NCBI GenBank assembly: GCA_047632015.1
Contig: JBLIBC010000024.1
Span: 1 to 17,742 of the forward strand
DNA from: JBLIAZ01 sp047632015
Lineage (GTDB): Bacteria; Bacteroidota; Bacteroidia; Flavobacteriales_C; GCA-002722245
Direction of reading: 5' to 3'
Length of the DNA stretch: 17,742 nt
Shown: positions 1-9,900 of the stretch, in pieces
Layout of the letters: every line of letters starts with the position of its first letter
Numbering within the stretch: the stretch's first letter is position 1
Translations under genes and position numbers: made by a program
The notes under the pieces: model-generated
What the model saw: the letters and a program-made list of their open reading frames with translations, nothing else
Told to the model about the DNA's origin: nothing
Database searches by the model: none

Positions 1-141
1 GATTTTATCGTTGCTAAATTCATAAGTTTCAAAACTAAAAATTCATTCGGAGTATAGTGCCAGAATAGGGAATTAATCCTCTTTTATTGAAAACTTTTTT
101 AAGTTGGAGGAAAGTAAAAGAGCATAAACCAAGACAGTGGA

Positions 142-162
142 TAACGTTTTTTGCAAACGTTA
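142..162. repeat. Short perfect inverted repeat in the leader region
   Basis: The arms TAACGTTT (142-149) and AAACGTTA (155-162) are perfectly complementary, separated by the five bases TTTGC. No T-run follows, so it is not an obvious intrinsic terminator. It sits about 25 bases upstream of the possible promoter, so it could be a protein-binding dyad or the remains of a terminator from a gene to the left. Confidence 0.4.
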
Positions 163-184
163 GTAAAGTATTTCACTTAGCACC

Positions 185-218
185 GTTGATAATTTTCGTA
201 GGAGAACTCGTATATTTG
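185..218 (+). promoter_or_regulatory. Possible Bacteroidota-type promoter
   Basis: TATATTTG at 211-218 matches the Bacteroidota -7 consensus TAnnTTTG in full. GTTG at 185-188 is a partial -33 box, 22 bases upstream, slightly wider than usual. It points toward the barrel-SPOR gene at 391. Such boxes occur by chance in AT-rich DNA, so this is only a candidate. Confidence 0.35.
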
Positions 219-390
219 GAGGGATTCACATAAAAAAATGTTAAAATTGTAAAAGGCTTATGTCATTTTACTTGTGTAGGTTTTTTTACACGAAAATATA
301 AAACTTCGTAAAGTCCAACTTAAGTCGCTTTTACATAAATAAAGGTACAGTGTGAGGTGAACGAAGAGCGTTTTTGAGGAGCATGTTTGT

Positions 391-3300
391 ATGAAAAGGA
401 AACTAGGATTATTGGTTTTGTTGTTGTCTGTGTGCTTTTATAGCATTGCAGGGGATACTACTGACGTCCCAATTTTAGTTGATTCGATTATTGAACCAAT
501 ACCTGAACCAATACCTGAACCAATACCTGAACCAATAACAGAATCGGCTGTTGAACCTAAAATCGAACCGGCACCTGAAAACGCAAATGACACTGTGGTT
601 GAACAGCCAGTTCTTCGAAATAATATTCCAAATGATGCTCCAAACTCAGGACCGGTGGCATCAAAAGAATTTCGACCTGAGATAGGAACAGGATTAGGTT
701 ACTACCAGTTTTTGGGGGATGTCCGAACGACAGATTCCAGGTCGCATTTTGCAAGTTCAGTAGTTTATAGTTTTTATGCAGCGCGTCGAATTACTGATTG
801 GTTGGACTTTGGTGTTCGCTATTCAACCGGTGTGATGGTTGGAGCTGAAACAGGACCGGACAGGTACCTGAATTTTAAATCCATTATCCATGAAGGAGCT
901 GGTTATTTTGCCTATGACTTTTCGAACTTTTTTAAAGAAGATCAAATTTTAAAACCTTATTTATCAGTTGGTGTGTCCTTTTTTGAATTCAATAACAAAG
1001 GAGATTTATTTGATGAAAATGGTAATGAGTACCATTACTGGAAGGATGGATCTATTAGAACAGCAGCTGAAGGTTCCGCACAGGCTGCAAATGCTGTAAG
1101 AATCCAACGTGATTATGCATACGAAACAGATTTGCGTAAAGCAAACTTTGATACTTTAGGAAGATACAGTCAGGTAGGTTTTGGAATTCCAATTGGTTTG
1201 GAATTGGAATTTAATGTGACACAAAGGTTTTCATTTAGGATCGGTTCCATTTATACTTATTCTTTTTCAGATCTATTAGATAACGTGACTGAAAATAGTA
1301 TTGGAACAAGAGCAGGTACTAAAGGTGGTGATCATTTTTTGCAACATAAATTATCAATTCATTACGACTTGTTTAACAAGCTGCGTAAAGTGGAAGTGAA
1401 AGATTTTGAATTTGTAGATTATTTGGCCTTGGATATACAGGATGATGACAAGGATGGTATCATTAACGAGTTTGACTTGTGTCCGTATACCGTTAAGGAT
1501 GTTGAAGTGGACGGAAAAGGATGTCCAATGGACATTGACAAGGATGGTATTGCTGATTACATAGACACAGACAATGGAACAGCACCAGCAGCTAATGTGG
1601 ATGATCATGGTGTTGCTTTAGATGATGACGATTACTTTTATTGGTACATGAAGTACATTGATTCGTTAGATGTTCCTATTGAAGTATTGGAAAGAATTGC
1701 TAGCAATCGGAAAAGGCCAGCGAGGTACAGGGTGCTTTTAAAGGAATTTGAGCAAGATGAGTTAATTTCTGACGATATGTTGGAACAATTTGCATCGGAG
1801 CCAGATTTAAAGGTATTTACAGATAATAGTAAGAAAACAATATATACTGCTGGAGAGTACGCGAAACAAGGGCTAGCTGAGGAAAGAAAAAACAAACTTA
1901 TTGAACAAGGCATTACTGAAGCTCAAGTAGTGGTATTTGATGACAATGAGATGATGAAGGCTGAGGACTGGAATAAGCTTGCTGATCGTCAAATGCAGGA
2001 CAGGTTCAAGGATGATTTTGAGAAAGTAAAAAAGTTGGATGGATTATATGCTGTGAAATTAGGATCCACATCAGTAAGTTCTAGTTCATTGGATAAAGCC
2101 AAGTATTTAAAGGGTAATAATGTGCTGGTCTTGGAGGGATCGAAAGGTACTACTGATTATGTGATGGGACCTTTTATCGATACAGTTTCAGCTGGACAAT
2201 CGGTAAAAGATTACCTTGAAAAAGGCTTTGAAAATGCAGAAATTGTAAAAATTAGCAATGGCAAGGTTACTAAACCCTTACCTCCAACAGCGGAGGATAG
2301 TAAGGAACTATCCGACGAAGAACTTGGCGATTTTGTCAAGTTGAAACAACATGATGGCAAATTAATGGTGAAAGTAGGTACTGTTAATAAGCAGACTTCA
2401 CATGAGGAAAAACAAAAGCTTTTAGATGAGCCAGGCCTAATATCTATAGGCAATTCAGATAAGTCGGTTGATTTTGTTTATCAAACTAGTTATGATACAA
2501 AAGCGGCGGCAAGAAAGCAAAAATTAACCTTTAGTAAACGTGGCTTTACTGATCCTCAGATAGTAAAAGTGTTGATTCAAAAACGACATTTGAAACCAGT
2601 GATAGAAGAGGAATTGAACAAGATGTACACAATTTCTCTTGGAGCCTATAAAAAAGGAATACCAAGTCAGGAGGTGGATAGGATATTAAGTATTCATGAT
2701 GCTAAACAAGTTAAGAGTTTCGATCCAAACGCTAATAGCTATGTGGTTGGAGTATTCCGTAGCAAAGAAGAGGCTAAAGAACGGATGTTGGAGCTTGCCT
2801 TACAAGGATTTAATACTAGGGTTGTTTTGTATGAGAATGACCAAGTGATTCCGATGGAAACTACATCAATGTTCACTGAAGAGGAACAAGAAATAATCAA
2901 GTCAAGTAAAATAGGAATTAGTGTTAAAACTGATCAAACTGTATTTCGTGTACAAATTGGTGCATTTGAAACGACTATACCTATGAGCAGGTTCAAAGGT
3001 CTTGAAGTGTTGAGTTTTAAATCACCTAAAGGTGTGACAAAATACATGACCGAAGGTGGAAAAACTTACAGGGAAGCGTATGTGGAAAAGATGAGATTAA
3101 AAAAACTAGGTTTCTTAGATGCTTTTGTGGTAGCAAATAAGGACGGTAAAAATATTCCATTAAAGGATTTGGTTAACGATGAGGAATTTAAGAATGTCGA
3201 GAAAGAGCTTGGTACAGGAATAGTATATGGCAGTGGAGATATAATGTATAAAGTTCAAGTAGGTGCCTTTAAAGATTTTTCAGTCGAGCATACTAAATTA

Positions 3301-3819
3301 CGAGGGTACGAAAATGTGGAGATGGAAATTTATGGGGACTATAAAAGAGTATTGACAGGTAAGTTTTATTCCTATACTGAGGCAGTTGCATACAAGGAAA
3401 AACTAATAAATGTCGCTGGTTATAAAGGGGCATTTGTTGTAGCGTATAACAAAGAGCAAAGGTTGGCGCCAAGTGGTGTTAATCCTAATGTAGTTGAATT
3501 GGATGAGGGAGGAAAAGACATTATTCCTGAAAAAATACTAGGTTTGGTGATCAGAGTTCAAATAGGTTTGTACCGTGGTTCACCTCCGGCAGCGGTACAA
3601 CTAATGATGTCTCAACTTGAAGAAAAAATTTCACAGGAACCAAGTGATCAGGGTATTACGAGGTGGACGGTTGGTGAATTTGACGATCCAATGGCTGCAA
3701 CTGCGTACAAGCAAGTACTGCGTGAAAAAGGATTTAAGGGCGCATTCTTAGTAGCTTACTATAATAGCGAAAGGATTGACATCAAAGAAGCCATTAAGAT
3801 GGCTAAAAAAAACCAATAG
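391..3819 (+). CDS. Outer-membrane beta-barrel protein with TSP3 repeats and about seven SPOR-like repeats
   Basis: An 1142-residue predicted envelope protein. Residues 1-21 form a signal peptide (MKRK, hydrophobic core, ending near SIAG). A Pro-Glu-rich linker follows (about 34-62, with repeats of EPIP). Residues 95-330 look like a small OmpA-type beta-barrel, with alternating aromatic strands such as GLGYYQFLGDV. Residues 350-395 carry thrombospondin type 3 calcium loops (DDDKDG, DIDKDG, with FDLCP and GKGCP). In OmpA relatives a peptidoglycan-binding OmpA domain usually follows; here there is instead a long run of SPOR-like repeats at about 470-515, 551-622, 657-730, 744-817, 851-918, 952-1022 and 1052-1126. 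The last three show the family pattern best (VQIGAF or VQVGAF at the start, AFVVA or AFLVA at the end); the earlier ones are degenerate. SPOR domains are known to bind denuded glycan strands of peptidoglycan, so an envelope-anchoring role is inferred. The adhesin gene follows after 90 bases. Exact function is unknown. Confidence 0.85.
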   Translation: MKRKLGLLVLLLSVCFYSIAGDTTDVPILVDSIIEPIPEPIPEPIPEPITESAVEPKIEPAPENANDTVVEQPVLRNNIPNDAPNSGPVASKEFRPEIGTGLGYYQFLGDVRTTDSRSHFASSVVYSFYAARRITDWLDFGVRYSTGVMVGAETGPDRYLNFKSIIHEGAGYFAYDFSNFFKEDQILKPYLSVGVSFFEFNNKGDLFDENGNEYHYWKDGSIRTAAEGSAQAANAVRIQRDYAYETDLRKANFDTLGRYSQVGFGIPIGLELEFNVTQRFSFRIGSIYTYSFSDLLDNVTENSIGTRAGTKGGDHFLQHKLSIHYDLFNKLRKVEVKDFEFVDYLALDIQDDDKDGIINEFDLCPYTVKDVEVDGKGCPMDIDKDGIADYIDTDNGTAPAANVDDHGVALDDDDYFYWYMKYIDSLDVPIEVLERIASNRKRPARYRVLLKEFEQDELISDDMLEQFASEPDLKVFTDNSKKTIYTAGEYAKQGLAEERKNKLIEQGITEAQVVVFDDNEMMKAEDWNKLADRQMQDRFKDDFEKVKKLDGLYAVKLGSTSVSSSSLDKAKYLKGNNVLVLEGSKGTTDYVMGPFIDTVSAGQSVKDYLEKGFENAEIVKISNGKVTKPLPPTAEDSKELSDEELGDFVKLKQHDGKLMVKVGTVNKQTSHEEKQKLLDEPGLISIGNSDKSVDFVYQTSYDTKAAARKQKLTFSKRGFTDPQIVKVLIQKRHLKPVIEEELNKMYTISLGAYKKGIPSQEVDRILSIHDAKQVKSFDPNANSYVVGVFRSKEEAKERMLELALQGFNTRVVLYENDQVIPMETTSMFTEEEQEIIKSSKIGISVKTDQTVFRVQIGAFETTIPMSRFKGLEVLSFKSPKGVTKYMTEGGKTYREAYVEKMRLKKLGFLDAFVVANKDGKNIPLKDLVNDEEFKNVEKELGTGIVYGSGDIMYKVQVGAFKDFSVEHTKLRGYENVEMEIYGDYKRVLTGKFYSYTEAVAYKEKLINVAGYKGAFVVAYNKEQRLAPSGVNPNVVELDEGGKDIIPEKILGLVIRVQIGLYRGSPPAAVQLMMSQLEEKISQEPSDQGITRWTVGEFDDPMAATAYKQVLREKGFKGAFLVAYYNSERIDIKEAIKMAKKNQ
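493..540 (+). repeat. 12-base in-frame tandem repeat coding for EPIP
   Basis: The unit GAACCAATACCT occurs three times without change (493-504, 505-516, 517-528), and a fourth copy at 529-540 differs in its last bases. Each unit codes for Glu-Pro-Ile-Pro, forming a stiff linker between the signal peptide and the barrel. Because a unit is four codons, slippage would change linker length without breaking the frame. Confidence 0.9.
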
Positions 3820-3861
3820 TTCCGGTATCATAATTAATTGCAAATCTGGGTAACCTTCAGG

Positions 3862-3892
3862 TTGTTTCAACTGTTGTAGCATTGTACATTTT
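3862..3892 (+). promoter_or_regulatory. Possible promoter for the large adhesin gene
   Basis: TTG at 3862-3864 and TACATTTT at 3885-3892 (one mismatch to TAnnTTTG) are 20 bases apart, in the 90-base gap before the ATG at 3910. If used, the leader would be about a dozen bases and the adhesin could be transcribed separately from the gene before it. Weak sequence-only evidence. Confidence 0.3.
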
Positions 3893-3909
3893 TAAGTACT
3901 TTTAATACG

Positions 3910-6900
3910 ATGCGAATTCATTTGAGACAAGTTATAATAATTGTTGTTTTCTACTTGATACCTTTTATCGGGTTTTCTCAATTATCACCTGTTTTTATAC
4001 CAAACGGAGGGCAATGGCATGAGAATGTGTTGCATAAGATGGAGGTTGAAAATGGTGCGGTCTACATGGAACAAGATGGAATTAAGTTTGCATTTTATGA
4101 CGAAGAATTTTTTCATCATTTGCACGCCGATGCGTCACCCGATTCAGTATTAAAAATACATGCGATTAAGGTCAATTTTGTAGGGTGTAATGTTAATGCG
4201 CAAGTGACTGCACATGACAAAGGTTCGGCATTATACAATTATTTTTTAGGTAAAGATGAAAGTAAATGGACCTCAGGATTATCGGGTGCACGTCAGCTTG
4301 TTTACCATGACATCTACCCACATGTGAATTTGAAAGTTTTTGGCACGGCTGCTGGTTTGAAATATGAATTTCAAGTGTTGCCTGGAGGAGACGTAACAGA
4401 TATTAAGCTGGATATTGAAGGAGCAGATAAGGTAGTATTAATTCGTGGTGAATTGAATATTGTTACATCAACCAGAACACTTGTTGATAAAGCGCCATTC
4501 TCTTACCTTGGTGATAAACTTAATGAAGTTAATTCTTCTTATGTTTTATTAGATAGCGCAGTCACATTCTACGTTGAACCAACTTATCACACAGACGATA
4601 CTTTGGTTGTTGATCCTGAACTAGTTTTTTCAAGTTATTCAGGTTCAACTACGAATAATTTTGGATACACAGCAACTTATGACGAATTGGGGTTTCTGTA
4701 TTCTGGGAGTTCCATTTTTGATATAGGATATCCAACTACTTTAGGAGCATACAGTGTGGTGTTCAGCAGTAACCCAACAGGAGGAAATGATTGGGTTTAT
4801 GATCCGTTTTTTGGTTGGGTGTATGCAGGTTATACCAATACAGATGTTGGCTTAAGTAAGTATGATACTACCGGAACAAAGCTCATATATTCCACGTATT
4901 TAGGTGGGGAATTATGTGAGGTGCCGCACAGTATTATTGTAAATTCTAAAGATGAATTGATGATTTTGGGAACGACCGGTTCTGCTCAATTCCCCACCAC
5001 AGTGGGTGCGTATGATAGTACATTTGCGGGAGGTGTTAAAGTTAATTTGTCTAGGGGAATTGCAGTCAATTATGTTAATGGATCAGATATTTTCGTGGCA
5101 AAATTGAGTAGTGATGGAACCCAGCTTTTGGCATCTACTTATTTTGGAGGTAGCTTAAACGATGGAGTCAATGAGTTGTTGAATTATAATTATGCCGATC
5201 AGATGCGGGGTGATATTGCTGTTGATGCAGATGATAATGTTTATATATCTAGTTGTACTTATAGCAATGATTTGTCGAATATGTCTGGTGCTCAATCAAC
5301 TAGTAATGGTGGAAGTGAAGGACTTGTGGCAAAATTTAGTTCAGATTTAAGAACGATTGAATGGGGAAGTTATTTGGGAGGAACTGGAAACGACGCCTGC
5401 TATTCATTGATTTTGGATAAGGGTAACAATGTGATTGTGGCTGGTGGGACGGGGTCTAATGACTTAGTTACGACACCGGGGGTAGCTTATCCAACTTTTC
5501 AGGGTTTGCCTACTGACGGTTTCGTAGCAAAATTTTCCCCTGATGGCTCTACAATTGATGCTTTGACGTATTTTGGAACGGCAGCATATGATCAAGCGTA
5601 TTTTGTTCGAATCGACGATGAGCAAAGTATATATATTTATGGGCAATCCGCGAGTATGGACAGTACGTTGGTTAAAAACGCGGGCTACTACTCAATTAAT
5701 AGTGGAATGTTTATTTCAAAATTATCTAATGATTTAACCAATGTGTTGTGGTCAACGACTTTTGGCTCAGGAGATGGTAGAATTAACTTAAGCCCAACTG
5801 CATTTGCGGTGGATATTTGTAATAACATTTATTTGTCTGGATGGGGTTCATCGTCTTTGGGCTTTAGTCTGATTCCCAATTGGATACTTGATCCAACTGG
5901 TCGCACAGGACACAATGGAGGAAGAGGGACAAACGGGATGGAGGTGACTGCTGATGCATTTAAAAGCTCAACAAATGGGAATGATTTTTATTTACTAGTT
6001 CTTGATGATGAAGCAAACACTTTGCAATACGCTACCTTTTTTGGAGGGGATGACAGTGATGAACACGTAGATGGAGGAACTAGTCGTTTTGATAGAAAGG
6101 GGAATATATATCAGTCGGTATGTGCAGGATGCGGAGGGAATAGTGACTTTCCGATCAAACCTAATCCAGGAGCTGTCTCTGCTGTAAACAATGCTAGTTG
6201 TAACAATGGAGTATTCAAATTTGATTTTCAAATTCCGGCAATAATTGCAGATTTTATTGTGCCAGAAACAGGATGTTTAAATTCTGACTATCAATTTGAT
6301 AATACCAGTAACACGCTCGATTCAACTACTTATTTTTGGTCATTTGGGGATGATTCAACAAGCACATTAGAAAGTCCAAGTCATGAATATTTAAAATCTG
6401 GGACATACAGCGTCAAACTAATTATAAGAGATCCTGTTTCCTGTAATTTAGTAGACAGCGTTTCGAAAATTATTATTTTAAGAGACGACAGTTTAATATT
6501 ATCAAAAACAGATACTTCTTGTTTCGGTGACTCATTACAAATACAATTAGTTAATACTTTTCCCGGAAACACTGTGTATAATTGGAGTCCAGGAAAGGCC
6601 TTTGGTGATTCCACGATTTTGCTACCAAAAGTACTTACAGATACTTCAAAAACATATCAACTAATTGTTACAGCGGAACCAGGTTGCGCTGATACTATTT
6701 TACATCCAGTATATGTCCCGTTTTATACTTGGGAATTACCAGATTCTATTGCTTGTAAAGGTGATACTGTGGTGAATTTTGTAAAGAGTGATTCAACATT
6801 TACAAGTTATCAGTGGGCTAGATCCTTTTCCTATGCTGACACCTTAAACAAGTCAATAAATGATACTTCGTTCAAATACTTTGTTGAACCTACAGATACC

Positions 6901-9900
6901 ATGTTTTACTTAAGAATGATTGATGGAAATTCTTGTTTTTTTATTGATTCTTTGCAGGTAAATGGCGGTAATTTCAGTATTGAAATAAGTAATGACACCA
7001 TGGTGTGTGACACCGCTCCTATTTGGAGTCATGTAACTGCAGTTGATGGTGTTGTTGATGTTGTTTCTTGGGCTCCAGTTCTTGAGGTGGAGCAAGGACA
7101 AGACTCAATTTCGGCTTTGCTAAATGTCCACCCGGGATCCAATATATATAAGGCAATAGTCAGGGACAAACGTGGATGTGTTGACAATGACACCATTATT
7201 ATTTGGCATCGACAAAACATTATTTTATTATCAAAAGTGGACACTTCCTGTGCCGGTGATTCTCTGCAAATTTTATTAGTTGACTCTTTTCCTGGAAATA
7301 CTTCCTTTGATTGGACTCCAGGAGTTACGTTTTCAGACTCCACTATTTTGTTACCAAAAGTAGTTGCTGATACTGTTGAAACCTTTCAGTTGATTGTCAG
7401 TTTTGAACCTGGATGTACTGATACTGTTATTTATTCAGTATATGTGCCGTATTACACTTGGGATTTGCTGGATTCAATTGCTTGCAAGGGAGATACTGTT
7501 AATAATTTCGTAAAAAGTGATGCTGTATTTTCAAGTTATCAATGGTCCAGCACAGTTAGTTTATCAGACACATTGAATGCATCAGTTAGCGACACGTCTT
7601 TTAAGTATGTTGTTCAACCAAACGATACCTTGTTTTACTTAAGGATGATTGACGAGAATTCGTGTGTATTTTTAGATTCTTTGAATGTTAACGGAGGTGA
7701 TTTTAGTATTGAGATCAGCAACGATACTATGGTGTGTGACACAGCTCCAATTTGGATGCATTTAAACTCGGTTTCCGGAATAGTTGACACCATTAGCTGG
7801 ACTCCTCTGACAGGAATATTGAATGGGCAAGACTCGACCTCCGCTTTGTTGGCAGTGCAGGTGGGATTGAACCCGTACCAAGTAACAGCAGTTGATACTA
7901 GAGGTTGTGTTGACACAGCAAGCGTTTTGATCACAAATAGGTTAAACAGTAAATTATATACAAAAAGAGATACCTCTTGTGTAGGTGACTCTCTTCAAAT
8001 TGAGTTATCGACTGTATTTATTGATTCCACAAAGTATAATTGGAACCCAGGAGTCTTGTTGTCAGATTCAAGCATATACAAACCAAAAGTACTTACCGAT
8101 TCTTCAAAGATTTTGTTAGTAGTAGTTTCTGAATATCCAGGTTGCTTTGACACTATAATTTATCCAATTTTTGTACCTGAATTGAAATTAGAATTTTCAG
8201 CTACAATAGCTTGTTTAAATGATACGATACTTAATTATGTGAGATCAGAATCTAGTGTAGCGTCGTATCAGTGGTCAACCGATATCAGTTTTTCAAATCA
8301 ATTAAACACCTCATTAAAAGACACATCTTTTGTTTATGTGGTATCAGAAGGAGATACTACATTTTATATCAAAGTAACTGATATTAGTGGCTGTATGTTT
8401 GTCGATTCATTGATAATAAATGGTGTCAATTTCCAGATGGAAGTAAATTTGGACACACTGGTTTGTGATACGGTTCCGATTTGGGAAAACATAATTAGTC
8501 ATTCAATGAGTGGTCTTGACAGTATTTCATGGACTCCAACTGGAGAGGTGACCCAAGGGCAGGACTCAACGTCTGCCTTGCTAAATATTTATGCTTACGT
8601 AAGTGATTTCGAAATTTATGCACGTGATACTAACGGTTGCGTTTCAAAAGATTCTATTAGAATAGTAGATAATAGTTTAAACTTTGATTTATCTGACACT
8701 ACCATGTGTTATGGAGATACTATTCAGTTAGGGTTTGAATTGAGCTACAACCCGTTATATACCTTTGAATGGATTCCTGACGTTGTTTTTGACAAAGACT
8801 CTTCGTATTCAAAAGCGGTAGTAAATGACTCAATGAAAATTAGTTTAGTGGTAGATAATAGTTTTTGTATTGACACAATTAATCAATTTATAGCTGTTAA
8901 TAAAATTGAATTATCATTAGGAATAGACACCATTTTATGTAATAATTCTAATCCAATATCGGTTTCGGTTTCGGGCGAGGATTCACTAACCTATTATTGG
9001 TCAAGTAACGATGGATATGCTGATACTCTTCAAAAGGGTATTGGATTAAAAGGACTTACTTTTACTCCTGGTTTAGGAATGACTAACATTTTTGTGAAGG
9101 GACAGGATGATTTTGGCTGCGAAGACACTGCAGAAATAAAAGTAATTTCTTCATTTTATAATTTGACTTATCCACTTGATTCCACACTTTGCTACAATGA
9201 CAGTATCTTATTGTCGCCTAACGAAGACATAAGTGGGATGGGACCATTAAACTTTGTGTGGAGCCCATCAGAGATTATACATTCTGACACATCATTGAGT
9301 GCTGTTAGCGCATATGGTCCTCATGGTACTTGGATTGTTCAAGTGCTTTCTGAAAATCAGTATGGATGTAAAGATTCGGATGTTGTTACTTTGAACTTTG
9401 CGTTGTTGGATACCTCTGTTATTGATGCTACTGTAGATCCTAAAACTATTCTTGATACAGAGTCTGCTGTAATTGAAGTGACTCCCAATAATAACTTGTA
9501 TGACATATTTCCGGCTGAAAGTGAAACAACGCAAGAAGGAAATGAATTTACAGTCTTCCCAAAAGAGAGTAAAACGTATTTGTTGACCGTAATTGATTCC
9601 TTGTACGAGAAGTGTAGAAACATCACTTCAGTGGATGTTGAAGTGCTAAAATTTGTGTGTGACGACCCGTATATATATGTACCTAATGCTTTTACGCCAA
9701 ATGGTGATGGTGAAAATGATGTGTTATATGTACGTGGAAAAAACATCACTAAATTGTACTTTGCTATTTTCAACAGGTGGGGGCAAAAGGTGTTTGAAAC
9801 TGAGCAACAACATATTGGTTGGGATGGTTTGTACGAAGGAATGAAAATCGATCCAGCGGTATACGATTACTATTTGAAGTATGAGTGCGAAGGTGATGAG

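Larger units (their letters stand above)
1..390. other. Gene-free leader region upstream of the barrel-SPOR gene
   Basis: No credible coding region is visible on either strand; stops are frequent in all frames and the composition is AT-rich. The stretch holds a possible promoter (185-218) and a small hairpin (142-162). If that promoter is used, the next gene has a leader of roughly 165 bases, which is long. A weaker 5-bp stem around a T-run lies at 274-291. I recognise no riboswitch or RNA family. The left end could hold the control region of a gene outside the window, which cannot be judged from here. Confidence 0.6.

Noticed and set aside
6484..9399. 729-base repeats as a CRISPR array or insertion sequence
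   Set aside because: The repeats are coding, in frame, diverged, and part of one open reading frame with a sorting domain after them; there are no spacers, terminal repeats or transposase.
9357..9773. 138-codon open frame on the minus strand
   Set aside because: It lies wholly opposite the well-supported C-terminal part of the adhesin, has no recognisable domain, and is a shadow of its codon pattern. The same applies to the other minus-strand frames within 557-2453 and 5464-9906.
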